From: JACJYC01 sp964558465
Lineage (GTDB): Bacteria > Bacteroidota > Bacteroidia > Chitinophagales > Saprospiraceae
NCBI GenBank assembly: GCA_964558465.1
Contig: CAZLEF010000107.1
Span: 1-20,584 of the forward strand
Direction of reading: 5' to 3'
DNA length: 20,584 nucleotides
Part shown: positions 1-8,200 of the stretch, piece after piece
Layout: each line of letters opens with the position of its first letter
Position numbering within the stretch: position 1 is the stretch's first letter
Program-made: the position numbers and the translations under genes
Notes under the pieces: model-generated
What the model was told of the DNA's origin: nothing
The model's input: the letters and a program-made list of their open reading frames with translations, nothing else
Databases searched by the model: none

Positions 1-46
1 CTGATTTGTAATCAGCTGGTCGGGGGTTCGAGTCCCTCTGCTGGCT
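1..46 (+). tRNA. tRNA-Thr (anticodon TGT), 5' truncated by window edge
   Basis: The anticodon arm is CTGA-TTTGTAA-TCAG with anticodon TGT at loop positions 3-5. A T-arm follows (GGGGG-TTCGAGT-CCCTC), then the 3' acceptor strand TGCTGGC and discriminator T at 46. The 5' acceptor strand and D-arm lie before the window. No CCA is encoded. It is the first of four clustered tRNAs ahead of tuf and is probably processed from one precursor with them. It corresponds in anticodon and position to E. coli thrU. Confidence 0.9.
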
Positions 47-109
47 CAAAAGAAGCGGGATGATCAGCCGGCCGGAGGCAAATAAGCATGACATCAACGC
101 TTGATAAAT

Positions 110-192
110 GGGGGTGCGCCGGAGTGGGAGAGCCGGGCCAGACTGTAAATCTGGTGTCTTTGACTGAGTGGGTTCGAATCCAACTACCCCCA
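110..192 (+). tRNA. tRNA-Tyr (anticodon GTA)
   Basis: This is a class II tRNA with a long variable arm. The acceptor strands GGGGGTG (110-116) and TACCCCC (185-191) pair fully, with one G-T pair. The anticodon stem CCAGA/TCTGG encloses the loop CTGTAAA, giving anticodon GTA. The T-loop is TTCGAAT. The T-stem GTGGG/CCAAC contains one G-A mismatch at its middle pair. Discriminator A is at 192 and is followed by CCC, so CCA is added post-transcriptionally. It corresponds to E. coli tyrU by order. Confidence 0.93.
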
Positions 193-211
193 CCCATTTT
201 TAATGGCAATT

Positions 212-284
212 GCGGGCGTAGCTCAGTTGGTAGAGCATCAGCCTTCCAAGCTGAGGGTCGCGGGTTCGAGTCTCGTCGCCCGCT
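212..284 (+). tRNA. tRNA-Gly (anticodon TCC)
   Basis: The acceptor GCGGGCG pairs perfectly with CGCCCGC (277-283), discriminator T at 284. The anticodon stem TCAGC/GCTGA encloses CTTCCAA, giving TCC. A standard D-arm (GCTCAGTTGGTAGAGC) and T-loop TTCGAGT are present. CCA is not encoded. It reads the GGA/GGG glycine codons and corresponds to E. coli glyT by order. Confidence 0.95.
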
Positions 285-287
285 CTA

Positions 288-323
288 AAAGACATTCCGG
301 ATATTTTAGCCCGGAATGTCTTT
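288..323 (+). promoter_or_regulatory. Perfect 13-bp hairpin between tRNA-Gly and tRNA-Thr
   Basis: AAAGACATTCCGG (288-300) and CCGGAATGTCTTT (311-323) are perfect inverted complements around a 10-nt loop. The hairpin starts 4 nt after the tRNA-Gly discriminator and ends 7 nt before tRNA-Thr(GGT). It is followed by GTGTTTG rather than a clean T tract, so it is more likely an RNA processing or stabilising structure, or a leaky terminator, than a full terminator. The structure is seen directly; its role is inferred. Confidence 0.6.
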
Positions 324-330
324 GTGTTTG

Positions 331-402
<72 letters not shown>

Positions 403-443
403 CTTTGTTAAACTTAATTAAAATTTACTAAAAATCTTCACCG

Positions 444-1640
444 ATGGCTAAGGAAACTTTTGACAGGTCGAAGCCACACGTTAACATCGGTACGATCGGC
501 CACGTTGACCATGGAAAGACCACGTTGACAGCTGCTATCACTACCGTTCTTGCTAGCGATGGCTTGGCCAAAGCTACTTCTTATGACGCTATTGATGCCG
601 CTCCGGAAGAAAAAGAAAGGGGTATTACGATCAATACCGCTCTCGTAGAATACCAAACTTTAAACCGTCACTACGCTCACGTGGACTGCCCGGGTCACGC
701 CGACTACGTGAAAAACATGGTTACGGGCGCCGCCCAGATGGATGGCGCGATCCTGGTGGTTGCCGCTACAGACGGTCCGATGCCTCAAACTCGTGAACAC
801 ATCTTGTTGGCGCGCCAGGTCGGCGTACCCAATATCGTTGTTTTCATGAACAAGGTTGACCTGGTGGACGACGAAGAGATGCTGGAACTGGTAGAGATGG
901 AAGTCCGCGAATTGCTTAGCCAGTACAAGTACGACGGTGACAACGCTGCCGTTATCCGCGGCTCTGCACTGAAAGCCCTTGAAGGCACCCCGGATGGTAT
1001 AAAAGCTATCCGCGAACTGATGGAAGCGGTCGACACCCAAATTGAAACCCCTGCCCGCCTGGTTGATCTTCCTTTCCTTATGCCGATCGAAGACGTATTC
1101 ACCATTACCGGTCGCGGAACGGTTGCTACAGGCCGTATCGAACGCGGTGTGATCAACGTGAACGATCCGGTTGAAATCATCGGTATGATGAAGGATGGTG
1201 AAAAACCGCTGACTTCGGTTGTGACGGGTGTGGAAATGTTCCGCAAACTGCTCGACCGCGGCGAAGCCGGCGATAACGCTGGTATCTTGTTGCGCGGTAT
1301 CGAAAAAGAAGCAATTCGCCGCGGGATGGTGATCTGCAAGCCGAAAAGCGTAACGCCGCACAAGAAATTCAAGTGTGAAGTTTACGTTCTTGGCAAAGAC
1401 GAAGGCGGCCGCCACACGCCGTTCTTCAACGGCTATCGCCCGCAGTTCTATTTCCGTACGACAGACGTTACCGGCGATGTAAACCTGCCTGCAGGCGTCG
1501 AAATGGTCATGCCTGGCGATAACGTAACGCTGGAAGTTACCCTGCTGAGCACCATTGCAATGGAAAAAGGTCTTCGCTTCGCTATCCGCGAAGGTGGCCG
1601 TACCGTTGGCGCCGGTCAGGTTACTGAGATCCTGGACTAA
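444..1640 (+). CDS. tuf: Elongation factor Tu
   Basis: EF-Tu is the GTPase that carries aminoacyl-tRNA to the ribosomal A site in the cytoplasm. The 398-aa product shows all G-domain motifs: P-loop GHVDHGKT (19-26), switch I RGITI (59-63), DCPGHADY (81-88, with catalytic His85), NKVD (136-139) and SAL (174-176). Domains II and III follow, ending with the conserved RFAIREGGRTVGAG segment. Length is normal for the family (about 394-400 aa). The ATG at 444 is chosen because MAKE.F.R.KPH is the usual N-terminus; the leader is A/T-rich without Shine-Dalgarno. The neighbours, four tRNAs before and tRNA-Trp/secE after, are the standard tufB-type context. A second tuf copy elsewhere cannot be judged from here. 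Confidence 0.98.
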   Translation: MAKETFDRSKPHVNIGTIGHVDHGKTTLTAAITTVLASDGLAKATSYDAIDAAPEEKERGITINTALVEYQTLNRHYAHVDCPGHADYVKNMVTGAAQMDGAILVVAATDGPMPQTREHILLARQVGVPNIVVFMNKVDLVDDEEMLELVEMEVRELLSQYKYDGDNAAVIRGSALKALEGTPDGIKAIRELMEAVDTQIETPARLVDLPFLMPIEDVFTITGRGTVATGRIERGVINVNDPVEIIGMMKDGEKPLTSVVTGVEMFRKLLDRGEAGDNAGILLRGIEKEAIRRGMVICKPKSVTPHKKFKCEVYVLGKDEGGRHTPFFNGYRPQFYFRTTDVTGDVNLPAGVEMVMPGDNVTLEVTLLSTIAMEKGLRFAIREGGRTVGAGQVTEILD

Positions 1641-1666
1641 TCATCCGGGCATATACCGAAACAGGT

Positions 1667-1716
1667 TTGGCAGTTCGTCCGGCAAGTTCCTTTGGAACCA
1701 ACAGGCGAACTGCCAA
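1667..1716 (+). promoter_or_regulatory. Nested inverted repeat between tuf and tRNA-Trp
   Basis: TTGGCAGTTCG (1667-1677) pairs perfectly with CGAACTGCCAA (1706-1716). Inside the loop a second hairpin forms, GTTCC (1686-1690) with GGAAC (1694-1698). A T-rich but interrupted stretch follows (ACTTGTTTGG), then tRNA-Trp. It could be a leaky terminator setting the tuf to downstream ratio, or an RNase processing site that frees tRNA-Trp from the tuf mRNA. No U-run good enough for a definite terminator call. Confidence 0.55.
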
Positions 1717-1738
1717 CTTGTTTGGTTGCATTTTAAAA

Positions 1739-1811
1739 ACGGGCATAGCTCAACTGGTAGAGTGACGGTCTCCAAAACCGTAGGCTGGGGGTTCGAGTCC
1801 CTCTGCCCGTG
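1739..1811 (+). tRNA. tRNA-Trp (anticodon CCA)
   Basis: The acceptor ACGGGCA (1739-1745) pairs perfectly with TGCCCGT (1804-1810). The discriminator is G at 1811, as expected for bacterial tRNA-Trp. The anticodon stem ACGGT/ACCGT encloses CTCCAAA, giving CCA. T-loop TTCGAGT. CCA is not encoded. Placement between tuf and secE is common in many bacterial phyla, while in E. coli this tRNA has moved away. Confidence 0.96.
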
Positions 1812-1885
1812 CACAAAAAGGACCAAAAAAGGACGGAAAGACTGCAGTCTGACGCCCTGATGGCCCGCATAGCCTAAAATTTGTT

Positions 1886-2080
1886 ATGGAAAGTATCAAA
1901 TTGTATTTCAGGGAAAGCTACAATGAGTTGGTTCACAAGGTGACCTGGCCCTCCTTTGCTCACCTTCAGAGCAATACGGTCCTGGTAATCGTGTCTACGA
2001 TCATCCTGGCGATCATCATTGCTTTCATGGATCTGGCTTCCAAAGGCTTGACCGATTTAATCTACGGACTCAACGGATAA
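1886..2080 (+). CDS. secE: Preprotein translocase subunit SecE
   Basis: SecE is the small clamp subunit of the SecYEG channel in the inner membrane. The 64-aa protein is the short single-span form typical outside Gammaproteobacteria. It has an amphipathic N-terminal helix (about 2-20) with the conserved KVTWPS motif (18-23), one hydrophobic transmembrane segment at about 32-49, and a short tail. The ATG at 1886 follows AAAATTTGTT, with no Shine-Dalgarno. The gene ends 5 nt before nusG, the near-universal secE-nusG pair, so the two are surely one transcript. Confidence 0.95.
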   Translation: MESIKLYFRESYNELVHKVTWPSFAHLQSNTVLVIVSTIILAIIIAFMDLASKGLTDLIYGLNG

Positions 2081-2085
2081 ATCCA

Positions 2086-2634
2086 ATGTCGGAGGAGAAG
2101 AAGTGGTACTCTCTTAGGGTGATCAGCGGTAAAGAACGCAAGATCAAGGAGCGGATTGACATGGAAATCAAACGCAATGGGTGGGATGATTTTATCACCC
2201 AGGTGCTGGTACCTACTGAAAAGGTTTATAAAATCCGGGGCGGGAAAAAAGTGATTTCCGAACGCAATATCCTGCCGGGGTACATCCTGATTGAAGCTTT
2301 ACCTGCCAAACTCACTTCTGAGGTTGTACAGAGCATCGCCAATGTGCAAAATGTGATCCACTTCCTGGGGAAGGAAAACCCCATCCCGATGCGGGCTTCT
2401 GAAGCCAACAGGATGCTCGGCAAGGTGGACGAATCCCTCGACCTGGGTGAATCCCTGATGGAACCCTTCATTGTCGGCGAGACCGTCAAGATCATCGATG
2501 GCCCGTTCAGCGAATTCATCGGCGATATTCAGGAAGTCAACGAGGAAAAGAAAAAATTAAAAGTGATCGTAAAAATATTCGGCCGCGGAACTGAAGTGGA
2601 ACTCAATTTCATGCAGGTCGAAAAACAGGTTTAA
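2086..2634 (+). CDS. nusG: Transcription termination/antitermination factor NusG
   Basis: NusG binds the RNA polymerase clamp, reduces pausing, and links polymerase to Rho or the leading ribosome. The 182-aa protein has an N-terminal NGN domain (about 6-110), starting KKWYSLRVISGKE and containing ILPGYILIE, then a linker and a C-terminal KOW domain (about 128-160) with the typical VGETVKIIDGPF and a following FG block. Length is normal and no domain II insertion is seen. It lies 5 nt after secE and its stop is 3 nt before the rplK start, so translational coupling is likely. Confidence 0.97.
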   Translation: MSEEKKWYSLRVISGKERKIKERIDMEIKRNGWDDFITQVLVPTEKVYKIRGGKKVISERNILPGYILIEALPAKLTSEVVQSIANVQNVIHFLGKENPIPMRASEANRMLGKVDESLDLGESLMEPFIVGETVKIIDGPFSEFIGDIQEVNEEKKKLKVIVKIFGRGTEVELNFMQVEKQV

Positions 2635-2637
2635 ATC

Positions 2638-3099
2638 ATGGCAAAGGAAATTGATGGTTTTGTAAAACTTCAGGTCAAAGGCGGACAAGCCAACCCGGCG
2701 CCTCCGGTAGGCCCCGCGTTGGGCTCCAAAGGCCTGAATATCATGGAATTCTGCAAACGCTTCAATGCGGATACCCAGGATAGAATGGGCAAGGTGCTGC
2801 CGGTGCTCATTACTTATTATAAGGATAAGTCGTTTGACTTTGTCGTTAAAACGGCGCCTGCCGCCGGTCAGCTCATTGAAGCCGCTAAAATCAAAAAGGG
2901 GTCGGCTCAATCCAACCGCAACAAAGTGGGTACCGTTACCTGGGACCAGGTCAGGGAAATTGCCGAAAACAAAATGCCGGATCTCAACTGCTTTACCGTT
3001 GAATCGGCTATGAAAATGGTTGCCGGCACTGCACGCAGCATCGGGATCAATGTTACCGGCACGCCGCCCTGGGGCAACGCAGAAGTTTCTGAAAATTAA
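2638..3099 (+). CDS. rplK: 50S ribosomal protein L11
   Basis: L11 forms the base of the ribosomal stalk with the 23S rRNA GTPase-associated centre and is needed for stringent-factor activation. The 153-aa protein contains the proline-rich N-terminal signature QANPAPPVGPALGSKGLNI (residues about 19-37) and the C-terminal rRNA-binding domain with GTARSIGI. The tail TPPWGNAEVSEN makes it slightly longer than the usual 141-147 aa. ATG at 2638 is 3 nt after the nusG stop. An 89-nt spacer with an 8-bp hairpin separates it from rplA. Confidence 0.97.
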   Translation: MAKEIDGFVKLQVKGGQANPAPPVGPALGSKGLNIMEFCKRFNADTQDRMGKVLPVLITYYKDKSFDFVVKTAPAAGQLIEAAKIKKGSAQSNRNKVGTVTWDQVREIAENKMPDLNCFTVESAMKMVAGTARSIGINVTGTPPWGNAEVSEN

Positions 3100-3138
3100 T
3101 ACATCGCGCGCAACCGCAACAGGCGGTCGGCGAAGGGA

Positions 3139-3163
3139 GTTCCGGATCAGAAGATTCCGGAAC
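3139..3163 (+). promoter_or_regulatory. Hairpin in rplK-rplA spacer
   Basis: GTTCCGGA (3139-3146) and TCCGGAAC (3156-3163) form a perfect 8-bp stem with a 9-nt loop, 25 nt upstream of the rplA start. There is no T-run after it, so it is not an intrinsic terminator. It could be a processing site or a translational control element; L1 autoregulation in other bacteria acts upstream of rplK, so an L1-operator role would be unusual and is only a guess. Confidence 0.4.
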
Positions 3164-3188
3164 GTTAATCACCTCAATCATTCTTGAA

Positions 3189-3884
3189 ATGGCAAAAAAA
3201 GTCAACAAAAAGCGAAAAGCGGTCGCCGGCAAAGTGGACAGCACCAAACTGTACACGCTGGAAGACGCAATGGCGCTTGTCAAGCAGGTAAACACCACCA
3301 AATTCGACGCTTCCGTCGACCTGCATGTGCGCCTGGGTATCGACCCGCGTAAAGCCGATCAGGCATTGCGGGGCTCCGTCAGCCTCCCACATGGCACCGG
3401 TAAGGTCAAACGTGTCCTTGCACTGGTTACCCCGGACAAGGAAGAAGAGGCCCGGGCAGCCGGCGCCGACCATGTCGGCCTCGATGATATGATCGACAAG
3501 ATCGCAGGCGGCTGGACGGATATCGACGTGATCATCGCCATGCCCCAGGTCATGGCAAAAGTGGGTAAAGTGGGCAGAATCCTCGGCCCGCGCGGTTTGA
3601 TGCCCAACCCCAAAACGGGCACCGTTACCCAGGATGTAGCTTCTGCGATCAGCGAAGTCAAACAAGGGAAAGTTTCCTTCCGCGTAGATAAATTTGGGAT
3701 CGTTCACTCTTCCGTAGGCCGGGTTTCTTTCAGCCCGGACAAACTGGCCGACAACGCCCATGAATTGTTGCATACGCTCGTGCGCATGAAACCTTCAACA
3801 GCAAAAGGCACCTACATGAAGTCGGTTACAGTGGCCAGTACCATGAGCCCTGGAATCAAAGTGGACGCGAAAAATATTCAATAA
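3189..3884 (+). CDS. rplA: 50S ribosomal protein L1
   Basis: L1 builds the mobile L1 stalk at the ribosomal E site and in many bacteria represses its own operon by binding mRNA. The 231-aa protein has the usual length. It begins with a basic stretch (AKKVNKKRKAV) and contains the conserved two-domain core: residues DLHVRLGIDPRKADQ and VSLPHGTGK, then the signature IGR-like block in KVGRILGPRGLMPNPKTGTV, and the C-terminal return with VGRVSFSPDKLADNA. ATG at 3189 is preceded by ATTCTTGAA. Only 24 nt separate it from rplJ. Confidence 0.97.
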   Translation: MAKKVNKKRKAVAGKVDSTKLYTLEDAMALVKQVNTTKFDASVDLHVRLGIDPRKADQALRGSVSLPHGTGKVKRVLALVTPDKEEEARAAGADHVGLDDMIDKIAGGWTDIDVIIAMPQVMAKVGKVGRILGPRGLMPNPKTGTVTQDVASAISEVKQGKVSFRVDKFGIVHSSVGRVSFSPDKLADNAHELLHTLVRMKPSTAKGTYMKSVTVASTMSPGIKVDAKNIQ

Positions 3885-3908
3885 GCACATTTAAATCTCT
3901 TCGATAAA

Positions 3909-4433
3909 ATGACGAGGGAAGAAAAAACAGCTACCATTGAAGCGCTGAAGGAAAAACTTTCCGAGGTATCCTACTTTTACCTCACGGATTCCTCCACGCT
4001 GACGGTACAACAGACCAATAAATTCCGCAGGCTCTGTTTTGAAAAGGGGGTGGAAATGCGCGTCGTGAAAAACACGTTGCTGCGAAAAGCCATGGAATCC
4101 TTTCCGGACGACCGCAATTATATTGCGCTCCATGATTCATTGCACGGCCCAACGGCAGTTTTATTCACCGATACCGCCAACGTTCCGGCCAAACTGTTAA
4201 AGGAATTTCGCAAAGGCAACGAAAAACCGTTGTTGAAAGCCGCTTATATCGACTCCGCTGTTTTTGTAGGCGACGATCAGATCGACGCACTCAGCAGCCT
4301 CAAATCCAAAGAGGAATTGCTCGGTGAGATCATCGGATTGTTGCAGTCTCCCGCCAAGAATGTGGTGGGCGCCCTGAAATCCGGCGGCCAGAAACTTGCA
4401 GGCATACTCAAAACACTGGAAGAGCGCGGTTAA
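3909..4433 (+). CDS. rplJ: 50S ribosomal protein L10
   Basis: L10 anchors the L7/L12 dimers to the ribosome. The 174-aa protein shows the standard N-terminal rRNA/L11-binding domain (TREEKTATIEALKEKL, then the YFYLTDSSTLTVQQ and VKNTLLRKAM blocks) and the C-terminal helix that carries L7/L12 dimers (LLQSPAKNVVGALKSGGQKLAGIL). ATG at 3909 follows CTTCGATAAA. The spacer before it is only 24 nt, too short for the long L10 leader seen upstream of rplJ in E. coli, so autoregulation must be arranged differently or be absent. Confidence 0.96.
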   Translation: MTREEKTATIEALKEKLSEVSYFYLTDSSTLTVQQTNKFRRLCFEKGVEMRVVKNTLLRKAMESFPDDRNYIALHDSLHGPTAVLFTDTANVPAKLLKEFRKGNEKPLLKAAYIDSAVFVGDDQIDALSSLKSKEELLGEIIGLLQSPAKNVVGALKSGGQKLAGILKTLEERG

Positions 4434-4445
4434 AGGTGAATTTAC

Positions 4446-4529
4446 CCGGCCCCGCACAGGGATTCTTGCTGCGCAGGCCGGCGATCAAGATAAGGCTTCC
4501 AAGTATTACGCACGATAATTATTTATCGT
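4446..4529 (+). promoter_or_regulatory. Structured rplJ-rplL spacer (two hairpins)
   Basis: The 120-nt gap between rplJ and rplL holds two potential hairpins. The first pairs CCGGCC (4446-4451) with GGCCGG (4476-4481), extended inside by CGCA (4453-4456) with TGCG (4470-4473). The second pairs ACGATAA (4512-4518) with TTATCGT (4523-4529) around TTAT. The second ends 24 nt before the rplL start. L7/L12 is needed in about four times the amount of L10, so a control or processing element here is plausible, but function is inferred. Confidence 0.45.
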
Positions 4530-4553
4530 ACAAACTTTTAAAACCATTTTAAA

Positions 4554-4934
4554 ATGGCTGATTTGAAAGCATTTGCAGAACAACTGGTAAACCTGACCGT
4601 AAAGGAGGTGAATGAGTTGGCGCAAATTTTGAAAACTGATTACGGCATCGAACCGGCTGCCGCTGCCGTTGCTGTTGCTGCGGGCCCTGCTGCCGGCGGC
4701 GGCGAAGTGGCTGTGGCTGAAAAAACAGAGTTCGATGTAATCCTTACTTCCGGCGGCGCTGCCAAGTTGCAGGTGGTCAAAGAAGTGAAAAACCTTCTGA
4801 ACCTGGGCTTGAAAGAAGCCAAAGACCTTGTTGACGGCGCTCCGGCTCCGGTCAAACAAGGCGTTTCCAAAGATGAGGCTGAGAAAATCAAAGCCGCTTT
4901 GGAAGCTGCCGGCGCTTCTGTTGAAGTGAAGTAA
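4554..4934 (+). CDS. rplL: 50S ribosomal protein L7/L12
   Basis: L7/L12 forms the flexible stalk that recruits and activates translational GTPases. The 126-aa protein shows all three parts: an N-terminal dimerisation helix pair (1-33), an Ala/Gly-rich hinge (about 34-55) and the globular C-terminal domain (56-126) with EKTEFDVIL, the factor-binding helix GLKEAKDLVD (85-94) and the final GASVEVK. Length is normal. The ATG at 4554 follows an A/T-rich leader, CATTTTAAA. It is followed by the longest gap in the operon, before rpoB. Confidence 0.98.
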   Translation: MADLKAFAEQLVNLTVKEVNELAQILKTDYGIEPAAAAVAVAAGPAAGGGEVAVAEKTEFDVILTSGGAAKLQVVKEVKNLLNLGLKEAKDLVDGAPAPVKQGVSKDEAEKIKAALEAAGASVEVK

Positions 4935-5258
4935 CGGAGCAGTATCCCCGATCCGGATGGCCTGTTTTTTTTATACTTCGCGCCGCTAGGTTTTGTGCAT
5001 GGGGAATCTCCCAAAAGCGCGAAGTATAATGCCGCAGGATGGATGGTTTGCCAAAAACCATCCGACGCGCGGTATAATTTCAGGACCGGTTCCGGGGACC
5101 AAAGGCTTAGCCAGTTGTTTCAACTGGCTAGGCCTATTGTCATATAATTACTGAATAGTGCACAATCCTTGAACTTTTTGGGGTTTCACGGCATTATTCT
5201 TGTTTAGGCAGTTACTGAACGACTTTAGTTGCCTGTCCTTTTTAAATCATTTTTGCCA
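4935..5258 (+). promoter_or_regulatory. 324-nt rplL-rpoB leader with three hairpins and TATAAT boxes
   Basis: No gene is visible. A short ATCC/GGAT stem (4944-4958) with an 8-T run at 4965-4972 could be a leaky terminator after rplL. Three inverted repeats follow. The first is 13 bp, TTATACTTCGCGC (4971-4983) with GCGCGAAGTATAA (5017-5029). The second is 9 bp, GGATGGTTT (5041-5049) with AAACCATCC (5055-5063). The third is 15 bp with one G-U, 5103-5117 with 5121-5135 around TTT. TATAAT occurs at 5025, 5073 and 5143, each at or just after a hairpin's 3' side. A weak Bacteroidota-like -7 box, TATTCTTG, lies at 5195-5202 without a well-spaced -33. In E. coli this joint carries an attenuator and an RNase III site, so a similar role is likely by analogy. 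Confidence 0.6.
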
Positions 5259-8200
5259 ATGACTAATGGTAAGGTGTTAAAAGCCGAAGAAGCACGCGTC
5301 AGCTTCGGTAAAATCAAACTCGCCTCAGAGTACCCTGACCTGCTAGAAATTCAATTGAAGTCATTCCAGGAATTCTTCCAACTGGAAACGACTCCCGAAA
5401 ACCGCATCAACGAAGGCTTGTACAAGGTTTTTCAGGAAAACTTTCCCATCGTTGACGCCCGGAACATTTTTGTTCTCGAGTTTCTGGATTACTTCATTGA
5501 CCCGCCTCGTTATACCATTGACGAGTGCATGCAACGGGGGCTTACCTATAGCGTACCGCTGAAGGCGAAGTTGAAACTTTCCTGCAACGACGAAGAACAT
5601 ATCGATTTCCAAACCATTGTTCAGGATGTTTTCCTGGGGAATATCCCGTATATGACCCCCAAGGGAACATTTATTATCAATGGCGCGGAAAGGGTGATCG
5701 TTTCCCAGTTGCACCGTTCGCCCGGCGTATTTTTCGGGCAGACCTTCCACCCCAACGGCACCAAGATCTACTCGGCAAGGGTGATCCCTTTCAAAGGCGC
5801 CTGGATGGAATTTGCGACCGATATCAATACGGTCATGTATGCTTATATCGACCGGAAAAAGAAATTTCCCGTAACAACCCTCCTGCGGGCCATCGGGTAC
5901 GATACCGATAAATCCATCCTCGATATTTTCGGACTGGCCGATGAAGTGCCTGCTACCAGGGAATCCCTCGAAAATTCGATCGGCAGAAAACTCGCCGCCC
6001 GTGTCCTCCGAACCTGGACCGAGGATTTCGTCGATGAGGATACCGGTGAAGTGGTGACCATCGAACGGAATGAGATCATCCTGGAACGCGATGTCATCCT
6101 CGATGAAGAAAACATCGAATATATCCTGGATGCTGAAATGGGTACCGTTATCCTTCAACGCGAGGATATCGAACTGGACTACTCCATCATCTACAATACC
6201 TTGCAAAAAGACCCTTCCAGCTCTGAGTTGGAAGCTGTTACCCATATATACCGCCAATTGCGCGGTGCAGATCCGCCCGATGAAGAAACAGCGCGCGGCA
6301 TCATCGACAAGCTGTTCTTTTCCGACAAACGCTACAACCTCGGCGATGTCGGCCGTTATAAAATCAACCGCAAACTCGGCCTTGAAATTTCCAACGAAAC
6401 CCTGGTCCTGACCAAGGAAGACATCATCGCCATTGTGGAATACCTGGTCAGGTTGATGAACCAGGAAGCTGAAATTGACGATATAGACCACCTGAGCAAC
6501 CGGCGCGTAAGAACCGTCGGTGAGCAGTTGTACGCCCAATTCGGCGTCGGCCTGGCCAGGATGGCCCGAACCATCCGGGAACGGATGAACGTCAGGGATA
6601 ATGAGGTCTTTACCCCCATCGACCTGATCAACGCCCGGACCCTATCCTCGGTCATCAACTCGTTCTTCGGTACCAGCCAGTTGAGCCAGTTCCTGGATCA
6701 GACCAACCCGCTGTCGGAAATTACCCATAAGCGAAGGATCTCCGCGCTGGGCCCTGGCGGTCTTTCCCGCGAAAGGGCGGGTTTTGAGGTGCGCGACGTA
6801 CACTATTCACACTATGGCCGCCTTTGTACCATCGAAACGCCGGAAGGCCCCAATATCGGTCTGATCTCTACGCTCTGCGTTCATGCCAAGATCAATAAAA
6901 TGGGCTTTCTGGAGACACCCTACCGGCCGGTTATCGATGGCCGCGTAGCCGTTGAAACTACCGCCCAATACCTCTCTGCAGAAGGGGAGGACGACCTGAA
7001 GATCGCCCAGGCCAATGCCCGGATCGATGAAGGTGGAAACTTCCTGTCGGACAGGGTCAAGTGCCGGGAACACGGCGACTTCCCTGTGTTGATGCCGGAG
7101 GAGATCGAATTCATGGATGTGGCGCCCAACCAGATCGTGGGCGTTTCCGCTTCGCTGATCCCATTCCTGGAAAACGATGACGCCAACCGCGCCCTCATGG
7201 GCTCGAACATGCAGCGCCAGGCAGTCCCGCTGTTGCGCCCGACCGCCCCGATCGTAGGCACGGGCATCGAAGGCAAAGTGGCCCGGGATTCCAGGATGCT
7301 GATCAACGCGGAAGGCGACGGCGTAGTGGAACGTGTGGATGCCAACGAGATTGTCATCCGGTACGACCGGACCGAAGAAGAACAGTTGATCTCCTTCGAA
7401 GATAACCGCAAAACTTACGTGCTGACCAAGTTTTTGCGCACCAACCAGGGCACTTGCATCAACCTCAAACCGGTTGTCCGCAGGAACGACCGGGTGGCCA
7501 AAGGCCAGATCCTTTGCGACGGCTATGCCACCGACAACGGCGAACTCGCCCTGGGCCAAAACCTGAAAGTGGCGTTCATGCCCTGGAAAGGTTATAACTT
7601 CGAGGACGCCATTGTGATCTCCGAACGGGTTGTTCAGGAAGATGTTTTTACCTCTCTTCACATTGAACATTTTGAGTTGGATGTCCGCGACACCAAACTC
7701 GGGGAGGAGGAACTGACCAACGATATTCCCAATGTCAGTGAAGAAGCCACAAAGGACCTGGACGAGAACGGGATCATCCGGATCGGCGCCTGGGTCCGCG
7801 AAAGCGATATTCTGATCGGCAAGATCACACCCAAGGGCGAGTCCGATCCGACGCCGGAAGAAAAATTGCTGCGCGCCATTTTCGGCGATAAAGCCGGAGA
7901 CGTTAAAGATGCTTCCCTCAAGGCGCCGCCCTCAACGACCGGCGTTATCATCGACAAGCAGCTTTTTGCACGCGCCAAAAAGGATAAAACGCAAAAGAAC
8001 CAGGAGAAAGACGTAATCGCCAAACTGGATGACAATCACAAAATCGCTATCAACGAGTTAAAAACCGTTCTGATCGATAAACTGATGGTCCTCCTGCGCG
8101 ATAAATCTTCCCAGGGCATTAAAACCGTTTACGGTGAACCGGTGGCTCCGAAAGGGGTGAAGTTTACACAGGACCTGTTGCGGGAAATCGATTATACGAC

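Noticed and set aside
660..1415. 251-aa open frame on - inside tuf
   Set aside because: It is fully antisense to a perfectly conserved EF-Tu, has no recognisable domain and arises from codon bias; the same applies to the long - frames under rpoB and rpoC.
1839..1850. 12-nt palindrome AGACTGCAGTCT between tRNA-Trp and secE as an operator
   Set aside because: It is short, single and has no promoter beside it; chance occurrence cannot be excluded.
4446..4481. Intrinsic terminator between rplJ and rplL
   Set aside because: The stem is GC-rich but no T-run follows; listed only as a structured spacer.
5229..5258. TTG start for rpoB ten codons upstream
   Set aside because: The extra residues MPVLFKSFLP are not family-like, and an ATG follows at 5259 leading straight into the conserved N-terminus.
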